From Trichomonas vaginalis G3 (taxonomy: Eukaryota > Parabasalia > Trichomonadida > Trichomonadidae): a DNA stretch of 64,000 nt. The translations under genes and the position numbers were made by a program. The DNA lies in contig NC_067205.1 in the NCBI RefSeq assembly GCF_026262505.1, positions 18,473,645 through 18,537,644 of the forward strand, read 5' to 3'. The notes beneath the pieces were generated by a model. The model ran no database searches, had not been told where the DNA came from, and saw only the letters and a program-made list of their open reading frames with translations. Positions 19,401 through 30,150 of this stretch are shown piece after piece. Position 1 is the first letter of the stretch. The number at the start of each line of letters is the position of its first letter.

Positions 19401-22400
19401 GCACCTAAGAACTTAAACAATTTACTTGCTGCATCAAATTCATATGAAGAAGATGAAGAAGAAAGTAAAAATAACTTAGTTAATTCTCCTCCTCGTTTAG
19501 TTGTTTCTAACAAGAGAAGAAAACTTTCTTCATCTGATTCTGAAACTAAAAATAGTTCTGAATCAGAAATAGAAATTAAAAACAACCAGAAACAAAAGAA
19601 AAGACTGAGTTTTGATGATTCTAGTTCTGATAATGAAGAAAAACATAAAAAGAAAAATGTTTTCGATAGTTACGACTCAGAAGATAGAAATCAAAAGAAG
19701 AAAAGAATTTTGGATTCTTCTAGTTCTGAATCAGAAGAAATCAAAAAGAAAAATGTATTTGATTCATCTGAAAATGATGAAGAAATTAAAGGAAAGAAAA
19801 AGATTTTGGATAGTTCTAGTTCAGAAAATGAAAATGATGAAGAGAAAAGAAATCAAAAGAAAAAGAAATTGGTTGATTCAAGTTCTGATTCTGAAGAAGA
19901 AAATAATGAAAAGAAACAAATAAATGAAGCGAAGAAAAAGATTTTAGATAGTTCTAATTCTGAAGAAGAAAAAGAAATTAAAATTAAGAAAGTTGATGAA
20001 TATAGTTCTGAAACTGATAAAGAAAAAGAACTTATTAATAAAGCAAAGAAACGAATTTTAGAAAGTTCTAGTTCTGATTCTGATGAAGAAAATAAAGAAA
20101 TTAAAGAAAATCAAAAGAAAAAGATTTTAGATGATTCAAGTTCAGAAGAAGAAGAAAATAAAGAAAAAGAAAACAAAGGAAAGAAGAAAATTTTTGATAG
20201 TTCCAGTTCAGATTCAGAAGAAAAAGATGAAAAAGTTAAGAAACATGATGATTCTGATTCTGATGAAAATTATGAAATTAAAGAAAAGAAAATTGAAATA
20301 TCACAAAATGAAGAAAAAAGAAATCAAAAGAAAAGAGTTTTACTTGATTCTAGTTCTGATTCAGAAGAAAAAGAAATCAAATTAAAGAAACCAAATGAAA
20401 ACAAACAAATTACAAATGAAAATGATGATGAAAAACCGAAAAAGAAACATGTTTTGTTTGATTCAAGTTCATATTCAGAAGAAAAACCTAAAAACAAACA
20501 AGAAAAAACAGAAAGTTTACTTGATTTTGAATCAGAAAAAGAAAAAATCAAAACAGAAGTTGTTGCTGAAGAAAAGTCAAGTAATCACAGCATTCACAGA
20601 AAAGTACAGATAGAGACATCAAGTAGTGATGAAGCAAATACAAACAGATCTAAAATTTTTGACAGTTCAAGTGAAGAAAACAAAAAACGGAGAGAATCTG
20701 ATTCTTTGAAAGAGTTTGAGTCAGAAAACAAATACATAAGAAAGAATCCATTAGTTTCTTCTTCATCTACTGAGTCATTTGATGAATTAGAAACAAAGAA
20801 CAAAAAGATAAACATTGAAGATTTAATTGCTCCTCCAATGAAAGAAGAAATTCCTGATTCTAGTTCTGATTCTGCTTCTGATTACAGTGATGACAAAGAA
20901 GTAGAAATAAAACCAAAAACAAATTCAACAAAAAGAGTCAGTTTCATCATTGACGAACCTCTTCCTCAGCCAAGAAAATCTCCTTTACTAGACTCCTCTT
21001 CTGACTACTCTGAATCAACTGGAGAATACGAAAGCGACTTAAACACATCTGATTCAGATGAAAAATCTCAAAAATCTGATGAAAAATCTCCAGAAAAACA
21101 AGAAAAATCAGATGAAATTGTTGAAAATGATGAAAAGATTATAGAAAAGCAAGAGAAATCTAAAGAAAAATCTCAAAAATTACATGAAAAAGAAGAAAAA
21201 TCTCCAGAAAAACAAGCAAATTCTCCTAAGAAACATGAAAAATCAGCCGAAATTGTTGAAAATGATGAAAAAGTTGAAGAAAAAATTAAAGAAAAATCTC
21301 AAAAATTACATGAAAAAGAAGAAAAATCAGATGAAGAAGTTAAAGAAGAAGAGAAATCGAATGAAGAAATTAGAGATAAACAAGAAGAAAAAGGAGAAAA
21401 GTCTATTGAAGTTGATGAAAAATCCGAAGAAAAATCAGATAAAAAACATAAAAAAGAGAAATCAAAGAAAGAAATCTCTGAAAAGAAAGAAAAATCAAAT
21501 AAGAAAGAAGAAGAAGAAAAATCTGATGAAGAAATTGTTGAAAAACCACAGAAATCATCTAAAAAACAAGAGAAACATAAAAAATCAAATAAAAAACAAG
21601 AAATCAAATCTGATGAAGAAAATTCAGATAAGAATGAACATGAAGCATCGAAAGATTCAATAAATGAAGCACTGATTAATATTGTTCCTAAAAACACGAA
21701 AAATTTGTTGAATTCTCTTAATTCTGATGAAAACAAATCAGAATCAGAAAAAGAAGAAATTCTTCCTCCTCCAAAAAGAAAATCATTAAATATCGATTCT
21801 GATGAAGAAAAAGAAGAAATAAAACATACAAAAACTTCTTCTTCGTCATCAATTGATGGATTAAATAGTTCTAAATCTGATTCTTCATCTTCAAATGAAG
21901 AAAATCAAGAAATTAATCTCAAAATTCCAAAATCTATTGGAGAAATCAAGAAGTCATCAACAGATAATGATGACTATTCTAATAATCATAACCAAAGTGA
22001 TGCTTCCAAAGCAAATTCCCAAATTGAAAGAGAATTTCTGAAATCTAATGAGGAAGACTCAAAGAAGAACTTCGTTGTAGCACTATCTGATGATGGAAGT
22101 GACACATTGACACAAAATGTCCAAGAAAACAATGAAGAATTCGCATTATTAAATAATAAATCTGATTCTTCTGAGAAAAGTGATGATGGAAGTGCAACAG
22201 ATGTTTCTACAATGAATAGTAATAGATCTAAATCAAAGAAACAAGAAAAGAAGAGAAATAATAAAAATATTTCTCCAGAAGAGAAGAAAGAGCCAATCGA
22301 TGATAAAAATGAAAATATTCCTATTGAGTTTAGCTTTGATGATGAATTATCTCACGAAGACTCAAAAATTAGAAAATTATTAAATTCATCTTCGTCTTCT

Positions 22401-22913
22401 GATGAAGAAAAGCCAGAAAACAAGGAAGAACCAAAGCCAAAATCAATCAATTCGCCACAAAAATCCTTAAACGAAAAATCTCAACCAATAATAAGAAAAT
22501 CTTCCTTGAAACATCAGCCAAAAGAAGAGAAACATGAAGATTCATCTTCTTCTGACTCCGATTCAGATGACGAATCGAATTTATCATCTAAATTAGGTGA
22601 TAATCAAAATTCTTTGAAATCCAATAGTATTTTATCATTATCGAGTCGATCACAACCTGATTCTAGTTCTTCTTATGCACAACCGACCAAGTTGTACATG
22701 AAATTGTCGAAGAAAAATTCAAGATCAAAGAAAGTTTCTTCGAAATCACAAAAAGAAGATTCTGAAAAGAATTACGAAGACATTCCTTACACTCCTCCTT
22801 CTTTCGAGTTTCCAATTGAATTTGAGACAATTCACACGAAAGTTATCATTCAGGAGATAGAAAACAGGACAAGCTTGGAGCAGATTCTCAACAATCTCAG
22901 GAATGGTCATTAA
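16413..22913 (+). CDS. 2166-aa PH-LRR (CARMIL-like) protein with giant Ser/Glu/Lys tail
   Basis: ATG at 16413, just behind a TCATA initiator. Residues about 1-115 look like a PH-type fold (SDKRFLSITANKIEYYKSKS). About 190-600 hold leucine-rich repeats of the ribonuclease-inhibitor kind (LPKLTSLSFTGTKLDSSVLE and relatives). This order is that of CARMIL proteins, which regulate actin capping protein; trichomonads have many. A proline-rich segment (PPPPSQKPRPPPRRK, about 685-700) could bind SH3 or profilin. From about 800 to 2080 comes a very long low-complexity tail of DSSSSDSEE blocks alternating with KKK/NEK, then a short conserved-looking C-terminus (PYTPPSFEFPIEFETIHTK). The frame is intact over 6.5 kb. 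The tail is probably disordered and a casein-kinase target. A capping-protein-binding motif was not identified. Confidence 0.75.
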   Translation: MGKFEDQLNFILKEETQYAQVPVFIGVVMKVHDTGKGSDKRFLSITANKIEYYKSKSVPQHDRNHKWSELKKFAKNGNRLEFYFNSNEKSDEMMRFESHEADYILAIIKSLLFRIYTSDELESIGFNPKDPDKLEFSTFALIQRLTTIAEKTKCPLPFNSNLSDFILNKFAHNLPDIVFPNSDELSPYIKPVFQTMFLKKDLISISIPNIKLNNESFYAYLGQILQKNYSHLTHFGVSNQIDENFGKFLENLPKLTSLSFTGTKLDSSVLEKLQQKVLSDKIISLTFNNAFTDDGLDYLYNKFFTEEVSKNLKMINFDFSNNLNFSKVLEQIPKLESISLAGVRENASDLLNIIHEKSNKTIRMINLSQNELKTKISPKKFENLKRIDVNSVIFEPEIFESFIEFLNMNQTLQIIHMKNISVDEYEFAENLKKLSNNLVELEIGHPYLTKEIIDVITSLPNLKVLILNNAFNKSENLIVNYFSEKVLNNNTLEKIVFVNNNIIMKPVLESLLTLSKLNSLHFIKTPIKSADFDVLNVLVGKISFSELVLENDHFDSISLLDNLMETACMRSHPIRIALPFSFLKEVSKFSELTYNEAQNIKKKAFTAANIKVGSEFSVVNEENFQQFKQENFKWSPKNPLAPLNRFEDIVYVNTNTEFPLYFNSTARLILSGQIDSKTVKIVKESMPPPPSQKPRPPPRRKSQIVHSQLVEFRKESNDDLKQFHSATKIQKRRVSLSKIDDYQNNNHNISESNYSSSIKDTYSYSTPFTSSRSVSKFDERSYESYTKKSYESQSDSQGNNQIIVNPDSKKSDSENTKNNFQENQKISSSSDEKSSENNRTKLENEKISENENNSEKLTEKSSSSEQNESEKQNSEILLPEKKKSSQNEENSENNSEKSSISGENSSSSEQNESEKQNTKVILSEKKKISENNSKSNEKSPEKKKKLFDSSDSSDTDSEEQLNHVSKKRIDSDSSETEEEIKQKVVLQSESDDDSIPAPKNLNNLLAASNSYEEDEEESKNNLVNSPPRLVVSNKRRKLSSSDSETKNSSESEIEIKNNQKQKKRLSFDDSSSDNEEKHKKKNVFDSYDSEDRNQKKKRILDSSSSESEEIKKKNVFDSSENDEEIKGKKKILDSSSSENENDEEKRNQKKKKLVDSSSDSEEENNEKKQINEAKKKILDSSNSEEEKEIKIKKVDEYSSETDKEKELINKAKKRILESSSSDSDEENKEIKENQKKKILDDSSSEEEENKEKENKGKKKIFDSSSSDSEEKDEKVKKHDDSDSDENYEIKEKKIEISQNEEKRNQKKRVLLDSSSDSEEKEIKLKKPNENKQITNENDDEKPKKKHVLFDSSSYSEEKPKNKQEKTESLLDFESEKEKIKTEVVAEEKSSNHSIHRKVQIETSSSDEANTNRSKIFDSSSEENKKRRESDSLKEFESENKYIRKNPLVSSSSTESFDELETKNKKINIEDLIAPPMKEEIPDSSSDSASDYSDDKEVEIKPKTNSTKRVSFIIDEPLPQPRKSPLLDSSSDYSESTGEYESDLNTSDSDEKSQKSDEKSPEKQEKSDEIVENDEKIIEKQEKSKEKSQKLHEKEEKSPEKQANSPKKHEKSAEIVENDEKVEEKIKEKSQKLHEKEEKSDEEVKEEEKSNEEIRDKQEEKGEKSIEVDEKSEEKSDKKHKKEKSKKEISEKKEKSNKKEEEEKSDEEIVEKPQKSSKKQEKHKKSNKKQEIKSDEENSDKNEHEASKDSINEALINIVPKNTKNLLNSLNSDENKSESEKEEILPPPKRKSLNIDSDEEKEEIKHTKTSSSSSIDGLNSSKSDSSSSNEENQEINLKIPKSIGEIKKSSTDNDDYSNNHNQSDASKANSQIEREFLKSNEEDSKKNFVVALSDDGSDTLTQNVQENNEEFALLNNKSDSSEKSDDGSATDVSTMNSNRSKSKKQEKKRNNKNISPEEKKEPIDDKNENIPIEFSFDDELSHEDSKIRKLLNSSSSSDEEKPENKEEPKPKSINSPQKSLNEKSQPIIRKSSLKHQPKEEKHEDSSSSDSDSDDESNLSSKLGDNQNSLKSNSILSLSSRSQPDSSSSYAQPTKLYMKLSKKNSRSKKVSSKSQKEDSEKNYEDIPYTPPSFEFPIEFETIHTKVIIQEIENRTSLEQILNNLRNGH

Positions 22914-23411
22914 ATATTTGATATATTGTAATATTGTTTGATATAATAAAATTTTATTCGTCTAATCGGTATTATTAATTAATCATTCATTTTAATTTCA
23001 CTAATATTAGATTTTTCTATGATAGTCTTTAATGATTTTAGTAAAATAATTTTAAAAATATTGAGATAATAGAGATAATACGCATTACTTCTTGAAATTA
23101 GCAAAACATTGTGTTTTTAATGGGTTTTATTATCTAAATGTTATCAAAAACGACAACTTCAGCGAATCAATATGCATAAAACATTCAAACGATGGATAAC
23201 ATGATAATTTATTGCAACATTCCTTTAATTAATTCTTTTCATAACAATCTTCTTGTGATTTATCTTGAAATAGAGATAAAAATTATTTGTTTTTTGCTTT
23301 GGGAATGATTTTACTTGTGAAATCACTTGATTTTCTTTCATATGTTAATATACTTTGACAAATGTAGCATAATGACAATTGGTCGATCAAAGAAAGGTGA
23401 CAAAAATTTTA
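22914..23411. other. intergenic, nothing recognised
   Basis: AT-rich spacer between the LRR gene and the ankyrin gene. It contains no repeat or ORF of note; the ankyrin open frame extends upstream only through a TTG at 23379. Confidence 0.45.
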
Positions 23412-25265
23412 ATGGACCGCTTCTTCAACTCTAAAGATAAATTAAAGTTAATCTCTGATGTTGTTGTAAGAGGTAAGGCAAAGTTCAGAGCAGACCTTGA
23501 ATATGAAATCATAAAAATGACAAGGGAATCATCCATTGAAGAAATTGTAAAAAAAGTAAACGAGCACCACAAAACATTTCCTTGTGACACCGATCCAATC
23601 TTAAGATTTATATTCAAATTAGCAATGAATCGTCCATTAATGAGTTCAGTTTATGGAGTTCTCTTTAATCTAATCAAAACAACAACGAATGTTTATTCAA
23701 TTTCTCTTCCTTTTCCTGATAGAATTTTTAATGTTGGAAAAGAAATTCAAGAGAACAAATCGATCAAAAACTATGTAAAACAAGACATGTTAAATGAACT
23801 AATAGAGTATGCAGCAGATAGCTATGCTAATTTAGAGCCATTGTTTAAAACAGCAGTTAAATATGGAGCTGTAAACTGTTTCAAATTCTTATTGAACAAT
23901 GAAGTTAATATTAGTTTTTTAGAAGCAAAATATGCTTTGTTTGGCGGAAACTACGAAATTATTAGGTACTTCGATGAGAAAGGTATAGATTTCAGTAGCT
24001 TATTAATGGTTGCAGCTGAGTATTATAGAGATGATATCGTTGATTGGATCCTTGAAAGATACAACATTAATTTTCGCCACTTTTATATTCATTATGGAAA
24101 TACAACTATGAAAAGTTTTTTCTTTCTTAGGAAAAAGAATGTTGTTTTCTTCTATCCAAGCTTGAGTTCCTTGTACCAAACTACAGACATATTGTTTAGA
24201 GATATACTTAAAGCTTTCTTGATAAACACTGTTGAAGAATCATTTCAGAATTCAAGTGCAGGATTAAACTACGAAGTTATGATTCAAATGGAAGACACTC
24301 TTGATGTAGATTTCTGCACAGAAAATGTTGTTATGGAAGCATCTTTAGTAGGAGCTTCTAAAGTAATTGATCATTTATTAGATAAGGCTCGTGGTAGAAG
24401 AAATTTAGCAAATATTTCATTAAAAAATGGAACAAAAATTAAAAATGTTGAAATCACAAAGTCTTCTATTAAACATGGCGCTAATGTTAATGATGAAGAA
24501 TATTTAGGATCAATAAACTATTTTAGTCCGAAAATTCTTGATTTATTACTAGAAAATGGTTTAGATAAAGATAAAATGTTTGATATGGCAGTTCAAAATT
24601 ATAGAAATGATATGGCAGTTTATCTCTCAAAGAAAGGTGTTGATTTAGAAGAAGGAACAGTCTTCCAATCACTTCTTCATAGAAATATAGAAAAGGAACA
24701 TATCCTTGAAGCAATAAAATTATCGAGAAACTGTGGTAAAAAATGTTTGCAAATTGCAGTTTCTTTTGGAGATCAAGAAATCATCAATGAAGTTTTGAAG
24801 AGAAATGGTGAAAAATTGCCAGATTCGGATGTATTACCCAATCAGGAATTAAAGAATGAATCAAAAGAGAATGTAATAGAAATGATTGATCCTTTCATCT
24901 CTGTAGATAATGCAAAACATTTGATCTTAAGAGGAGGAAAATTGAAATCAACTAAACCTCTTTTGACATTGTTTGATGCGAAAAACATGAGGGTTTTAGA
25001 TTTATTCATTAATTTAGCAGAGAATGTTGCTCCTGCTCTTTATAAAGCACATAAAGAAAGAGAAGATATTGTTGAAAAATTCATCCTAAATAATGGAGTT
25101 GATGAAAAAAATGCATTAAGAAGTGCCATTAAAATGCAGAATATCAATGTTGCTTTGTATCTGCTCTTGAATGGTAAATTCGACGATTTATCTCAAGAGT
25201 TGCAAATCGCTCAATCTTTAAATAATAGAGAAATGTATGAACTTGTTTTGTTATTTGTAAAATAG
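23412..25265 (+). CDS. ankyrin-repeat protein of DUF3447 type
   Basis: The first in-frame ATG is at 23412 (MDRFFNSKDKLKLISDVV); the open frame begins slightly upstream at a TTG. The protein is about 617 aa. Residues about 150-230 carry the DUF3447 pattern of trichomonad ankyrin proteins (AVKYGAVNCFKFLLNNEVNI followed by a GGN-EIIRYF motif). Degenerate ankyrin repeats follow to the C-terminus (HLLDKARG, LLENGLDKDKMF, LLLNGKFDDL). The repeats are unusually diverged and no copy is near consensus, unlike the tandem arrays elsewhere in this window. Likely a cytoplasmic protein-binding scaffold; partner unknown. Intact. Confidence 0.75.
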   Translation: MDRFFNSKDKLKLISDVVVRGKAKFRADLEYEIIKMTRESSIEEIVKKVNEHHKTFPCDTDPILRFIFKLAMNRPLMSSVYGVLFNLIKTTTNVYSISLPFPDRIFNVGKEIQENKSIKNYVKQDMLNELIEYAADSYANLEPLFKTAVKYGAVNCFKFLLNNEVNISFLEAKYALFGGNYEIIRYFDEKGIDFSSLLMVAAEYYRDDIVDWILERYNINFRHFYIHYGNTTMKSFFFLRKKNVVFFYPSLSSLYQTTDILFRDILKAFLINTVEESFQNSSAGLNYEVMIQMEDTLDVDFCTENVVMEASLVGASKVIDHLLDKARGRRNLANISLKNGTKIKNVEITKSSIKHGANVNDEEYLGSINYFSPKILDLLLENGLDKDKMFDMAVQNYRNDMAVYLSKKGVDLEEGTVFQSLLHRNIEKEHILEAIKLSRNCGKKCLQIAVSFGDQEIINEVLKRNGEKLPDSDVLPNQELKNESKENVIEMIDPFISVDNAKHLILRGGKLKSTKPLLTLFDAKNMRVLDLFINLAENVAPALYKAHKEREDIVEKFILNNGVDEKNALRSAIKMQNINVALYLLLNGKFDDLSQELQIAQSLNNREMYELVLLFVK

Positions 25266-25746
25266 TGAATTTATTTCAAAAACTATTTATATATTATTTA
25301 ATCATATCATGCACTTATACGTTTCATAATTTATTATGACTGTACTATGAATAGCTTCAATCCAATAAAGGAATTTTTTTTTATAATAATAATTTGCTTT
25401 AATTTCAAAATTTAGTGACATGAAACTGAATAAAAATATGAAATATAATTGTTTATTTTGTATATAGCCTAAAATTTAATCAAGAAATTGAAACGGGAAT
25501 TGAAATCATTGGATCTTTAAATAGGGAATAGTTCATGTATAAAATTAGCGATTGCACAAGTAAATGCTCTAACTTTGGCAGCCTGATCGAATAAATTCCA
25601 ACAAGCAATTTCTCAAGTTTGGAAAATTTAAAAATTTCCAGAAAATCACTAAGTACTCTTATAAGTTATAGATAAATTTTCAAATAGAAATGTTTTATCA
25701 TTGATTTATAGTTTTGTAAACTATTCAATATTTTTAGCGGAATTTT
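25266..25746. other. intergenic, nothing recognised
   Basis: AT-rich spacer between two same-strand genes; no ORF, repeat or clear promoter motif seen. Confidence 0.45.
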
Positions 25747-27111
25747 ATGGAACTTAATCATAATCAGCTAGAAAATGATAGGGCTGAATCTCCTCCATCA
25801 CCCACTGGGGTATCAATTCCTGGAATATCTACGAATAATGACCCTAATTCTCAAGATCAACAATTTCCAGACATTTCGAACTTCTTAAGTCAACCAAAAA
25901 TGAGTGTAAAACGTCTTCTTAAGCATACAATTACAGTCAAATTAATTTCATCGCGCCATCCTCAAATCGTAGAATATATCGCAAATAATGTCAACGAATT
26001 GATCTCAATTATTTTGTCTAATCATGAAAGATTAGCTGTCCACGCATATAACGTTTTAGAGCACCTACAAAATGATTTATTAACATCAATTTTACAAAAT
26101 TCAAATCTTCATGCCCAAATTCTTGACGCTGTACACAACAAATCATCGTCATCGCGTATATTATCATATTCTTGTCGTCTTACAGCACTTATTTTGACAA
26201 TGTGTCCAGGAGAATTCCCTCCGATTTGTGATTACGTACAGGAGTTTTACAAGTACATAGAAAATGATCCAATAATCGATTTCTTCCAGGAGATAACAAT
26301 GGAAGACATTTCTTACTTACCAATCCAAGAATGGCTTTCTTCACTTGGATTTGCAGAACTGATCATCAACGAACTGAACACTATCGAAATCGACATTAAG
26401 AAAGACATCTATGATGACATCCCTCTCCAGAAACTAAGAAACATGTTCAAACTGATTGAGTTTTCCAGTACAGCACCAGTTTTGATTGACAAATTCCGAT
26501 GTCCAGACATTGTCAAGACAATTATGCGATACACATCACTTCCTAGAGAAGTTGAAGATGCGCGATGGTCCGCACTTAACGTTTTGTACTGTATTGAGTC
26601 CGCAGACATCATGAACAGTCTTTTCGACTATGTTTTCACATGCATTGCAGAACCATACAGACAACTTCACAGCTATCGTGTTTCTGCACTTCTTATTTTG
26701 AAGAAGATGCTTCAATACGACAAAACTCTTATTCCACGATTCAAGAAGCCACAGATATACCAGATCCTTCTTCGAACAATTCTCCAGTTCAGAGAGAACT
26801 CATTCGCACTCCTCGCAGTCGAAGAATTTCTATGTGCAGTCTTCCAGAACAAACAACTTAACTCTATGTACGCACAGGCAGTCATCCCTCCTCTTATGTT
26901 CGAAGGCACCAAACGCGAGAACATATCTCTTAACGCTTTCTCATTCCGTGTTATCGAGAACGCTCTGTCATTCGCATCACGTGACAGAGAGTTCAAGATG
27001 TCACTTCTCAAGATCGAAGAATTTGATTCATTCCTTGTCAACGAACTTAAACAACGTCGTCAACTTATGAAAGACGGCTATGGCGGCAAACTTCCAGTTG
27101 TTTGGGCATAA
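25747..27111 (+). CDS. helical-repeat protein resembling SAPS (PP6 regulatory subunit) family
   Basis: ATG at 25747; 454 aa, intact. After a Pro/Ser/Asn-rich N-terminus of about 50 residues the protein is all-helical. It has a layout like the SIT4-associated (SAPS) domain: IANNVNELISIILSNHERLA, LTALILTMCPGEFPPICDYV, IENDPIIDFFQEITMEDISY, then IQEWLSSLGFAELIINELNT, which recalls the conserved WLNEQ-LI-L segment. HEAT/ARM-like helices continue to the end. SAPS proteins bring substrates to the PP6/Sit4 phosphatase. The assignment is by eye and could instead be a general HEAT protein. The 3' half uses more G/C-ending codons than its neighbours, typical of an expressed gene. Two partial copies lie downstream at 30151 and 32643. 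Confidence 0.6.
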   Translation: MELNHNQLENDRAESPPSPTGVSIPGISTNNDPNSQDQQFPDISNFLSQPKMSVKRLLKHTITVKLISSRHPQIVEYIANNVNELISIILSNHERLAVHAYNVLEHLQNDLLTSILQNSNLHAQILDAVHNKSSSSRILSYSCRLTALILTMCPGEFPPICDYVQEFYKYIENDPIIDFFQEITMEDISYLPIQEWLSSLGFAELIINELNTIEIDIKKDIYDDIPLQKLRNMFKLIEFSSTAPVLIDKFRCPDIVKTIMRYTSLPREVEDARWSALNVLYCIESADIMNSLFDYVFTCIAEPYRQLHSYRVSALLILKKMLQYDKTLIPRFKKPQIYQILLRTILQFRENSFALLAVEEFLCAVFQNKQLNSMYAQAVIPPLMFEGTKRENISLNAFSFRVIENALSFASRDREFKMSLLKIEEFDSFLVNELKQRRQLMKDGYGGKLPVVWA

Positions 27112-28840
27112 TATTCGATTTATCTTTATCATTATTTGTATGTTATAATTTTTATGATTATGATTATTATTTTTATTATTTCTCTTGTTTATTATAGTAT
27201 ATGTATAGTTAATATAAAACTATTCTTTTGTTATTTTCACATTTGTTGTATTATCAAGTTTCTACGAATTGTAGTTCATGTGTTTTGAAAATATCTGAAA
27301 TGAAAACGAAGATATAGTTGCGTCGTTTCCAGTGGAAACGTAAAATCGGAGGAAAATCTGACACTAAAATTTTTCTTTCCTTGGTATCTTTTTTTCGATT
27401 TTCTACGATATCTGTATGAAATAAATAGCTACTTATGCGACATAATATACAGAGAAATATGTGTACAATGTGAATACATAGCAAAATCTATGACATATTA
27501 AGTTTTTCTTTAAGATTTCGAAATCTTGAGGTCTGAAAAAATCTCGGATTTCGACGTCGCTTATGGTACATATGAAATCAATACTACTATTACTTAAATG
27601 TAGTATGCTGCGCTTGATCTAAAGCACTTCTAATGTTAGAGAAAAACTGACTTTTGTTCACTTTTTTTCAGAATCAGTACATGAATAATAGAGTATTGAT
27701 ATCAATACTATATAAACATATATTATATCACATATATGCATTGTGTGTTGCATTAGAATCTTTGAAACTTGAATCAAGAAACCTTCTTGTGAACTTTTTG
27801 ACACATTAAGACGATGACTTTTACTTGAGGACGATTCGACAAATATTCATTAAGTGAATTTAAAACGTGTGCAATCATATATGATCATCGGCATTTTCCG
27901 TTAGTTTATGTATCAAAAATTGTATTGAAATATTCTTAAGAATGTATTTCAGATATTTTCCTCGATGAGTTTTTGTAATTGATTAAAATGATATAAGAAA
28001 CTGTAGAGTTCATGGAGATATGGTTCAAGTTCTGAAACAAATTGACAATTGATGTGTTTTATGTCTCCGGTCCCACCCTCTCAATTTTGAAAGTTTTAAT
28101 ATTTCCGCCAATATGAGTTATTGATACTTTTATTTTAGTATATAATATCATTATGTAATACACTATAATTTGGTATATTCAAAATGAGTATTACTATTAT
28201 AGTTCATCTTATATGAGAATTCGGTATTTTGACAAATTTCAACAAATTGACCGGTAAAAGTATTTATAATCCAAAAAGCCCACGAAATTTTATAGCATAT
28301 CAGTGATACATTATATTATTATTAGTAAACTTGATTTTCAATCTCTTCTAGATGAGTTGTTTGTTTTTTTTTTTGAAAAAAATAAACTGCTCGTCAAAAA
28401 GCGCAGGTCCGATCATATTTTTGAGTCAACTCATATAATTAATTCTATGAGTTTCTCTCGAATAGGTGTCAAAATCTGACCTGCAGCTTTTTGAGACATT
28501 CAAATTTAACCTTTATTCCTAAATTAACAAATAAATAAGATATATCTGATAAGGGTTCTTTTACAATGCCATATTCTGCAATTGTCGGCATTTTCAATCT
28601 CAATATGCGGGATCGCAATTTCAAATTTCAGCATTTATCTGCTGATTAGGGCGGACATTAGTGAGGGGGGATTGTGTGAAAAAGTGCATAGGAAGGCTCC
28701 GACGCCTCCATTAAAATATGTAAACTTTTTGGCAGAATCTAAAGATTTTTGATTTGTAAAAGTTTTACTCCTTATTAGATACTCGTCCTAACTGTATGCA
28801 AGACCGGAGCCTTAATAATTGAATTTATTAAATTGAGAGA
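27112..28840. other. 1.7-kb intergenic region with one imperfect inverted repeat
   Basis: No coding sense seen. It contains an inverted repeat (28394-28494), a CTCTCAATTTTGAAAG motif near 28077 and a GC-richer patch at 28640-28715. The sequence just before 28841 is shared with the second beta-helix copy (AATTGAGAG-GTGTGTTT), so the duplicated unit starts about here. Confidence 0.4.
28394..28494. repeat. imperfect inverted repeat
   Basis: TCAAAAAGCGCAGGTC (28394-28409) pairs with GACCTGCAGCTTTTTGA (28478-28494) apart from one extra base. Inside it ACTCATA and TATGAGT also pair. It may be a small foldback element or an RNA hairpin; no target duplication was seen. Confidence 0.45.
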
Positions 28841-29935
28841 GTGTGTTTAGCTTTATTTTTATATGAAAAAATTCAAAATCTATTTTTTGTAAAACATAAT
28901 ACAAATAGTGCAAATGATGATGTATGGAACTATTTTTATGGATGTGAGTTATATGATTTTCATATTAATGAAAGCAAATTTGTTAATGAGAACTCCAAAG
29001 TTTTTGTTGATGAAGTTATTTTTGAAGACATTCATCCTAATGGTGTCATTAACATTAATAGTACTGAAAATACCAAACTTCTTGTTTCATTTTGTAGTTT
29101 TGGAAGATGTGGGAAAGAAAACGGAGATGGGGGATGTATATCACTTGAAAGTAAAGGATCCTGTATCCAATATCGTATTTGCAGTCATGAATCATTTGTT
29201 TTCCAAACAATATATGAAAATATTAATAACGGAGGATCTCATTCTGCTATTATTGTTTCTGATTCTGGTGAAAACAAAAGCTATGTCATAGAATCTTCGT
29301 TTAATAATTGTAGAGGAGATGGTGCAGTATTAGCAAGTCAATATGGTAAAGTTTCAAATTCGCAAATTAATATTTCTTTTTCTTCTATGAAGTATTTTGC
29401 AGGATATATATTCGTGAATTCTTTAAAAAATTCTTTTGATAATAATAGTAATTTTTATAATTTAACTTCAGAACTGTCTATTTTTGGCTTTGTCGGTATA
29501 AAGCATTTCATTTCACATTGCAATTTCATTAAATGTTATGAGCCCAATAGAGCAATAATTCATTGTGATGAGAGTACATATCTTTCTTTGAGTCAATGTT
29601 TTATAAAAGAAAATACATCTCCGTTGTTTATTGAGATTTATAATACTGCCGAAATAGTTATTAATCATTCTTATTTTGATGAAGATAATTCAATAGATAA
29701 TACATGTAATAATCCTGATATGATTAAAATTGATTCTCCGCAAGTATTGAGTAAATTTGAAAACAAGTATTTGTCAACAGTATTTTGTGAAGCAGAAAAT
29801 AAATATTCAGAAGAAGATAAATTGGAATTTAATTTATCATGTCCAAAAATGAATTCAAAATTTAATATTTTCCTTTGTTTCATGTTCTCACTAGTACAAA
29901 GAACAAAACAAATTGTAAATCTCCAAAAACTATGA
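28841..29935 (+). pseudogene. right-handed beta-helix-like surface protein, copy 1, lacking start and anchor
   Basis: Open for 364 codons from a GTG; the frame is closed just upstream and there is no ATG until deep inside, so the N-terminus (and any signal peptide) is missing. The body is a ladder of short Asn/Ser/Cys-rich beta rungs (LLVSFCSFGRCGKENGDGGC, HFISHCNFIKC, YLSLSQCFIKENTSPLF), typical of parallel beta-helix proteins and of a large trichomonad family of presumed surface proteins. A C-terminal membrane anchor is absent. It is highly similar to the copy at 33266-34459, including the flanks. Probably a decayed duplicate; a spliced upstream exon cannot be excluded but no trichomonad splice motif was seen. 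Confidence 0.55.
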
Positions 29936-30150
29936 TTTATTTGAACAGTAAAATCAACAGCTATAAATCAAAATTAGAATCCAAACTGAAAGACAAACTT
30001 AAATTTAAATCTAAAACTAAATATTCATGATGTATAACTTCTATTTGTCTATTCTAGAAATTTTATCCGAAATTTTATATTTGAGGAAATGTAGAATATT
30101 AATATTAATATGAATTTGACATTCATGATGATGAGCATCAAAATAATATT

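Noticed and set aside
20131-21663. Several Lys/Met/Glu-rich open frames inside the LRR giant gene
   Set aside because: They are out-of-frame readings of the low-complexity tail in a 6.5-kb intact frame.
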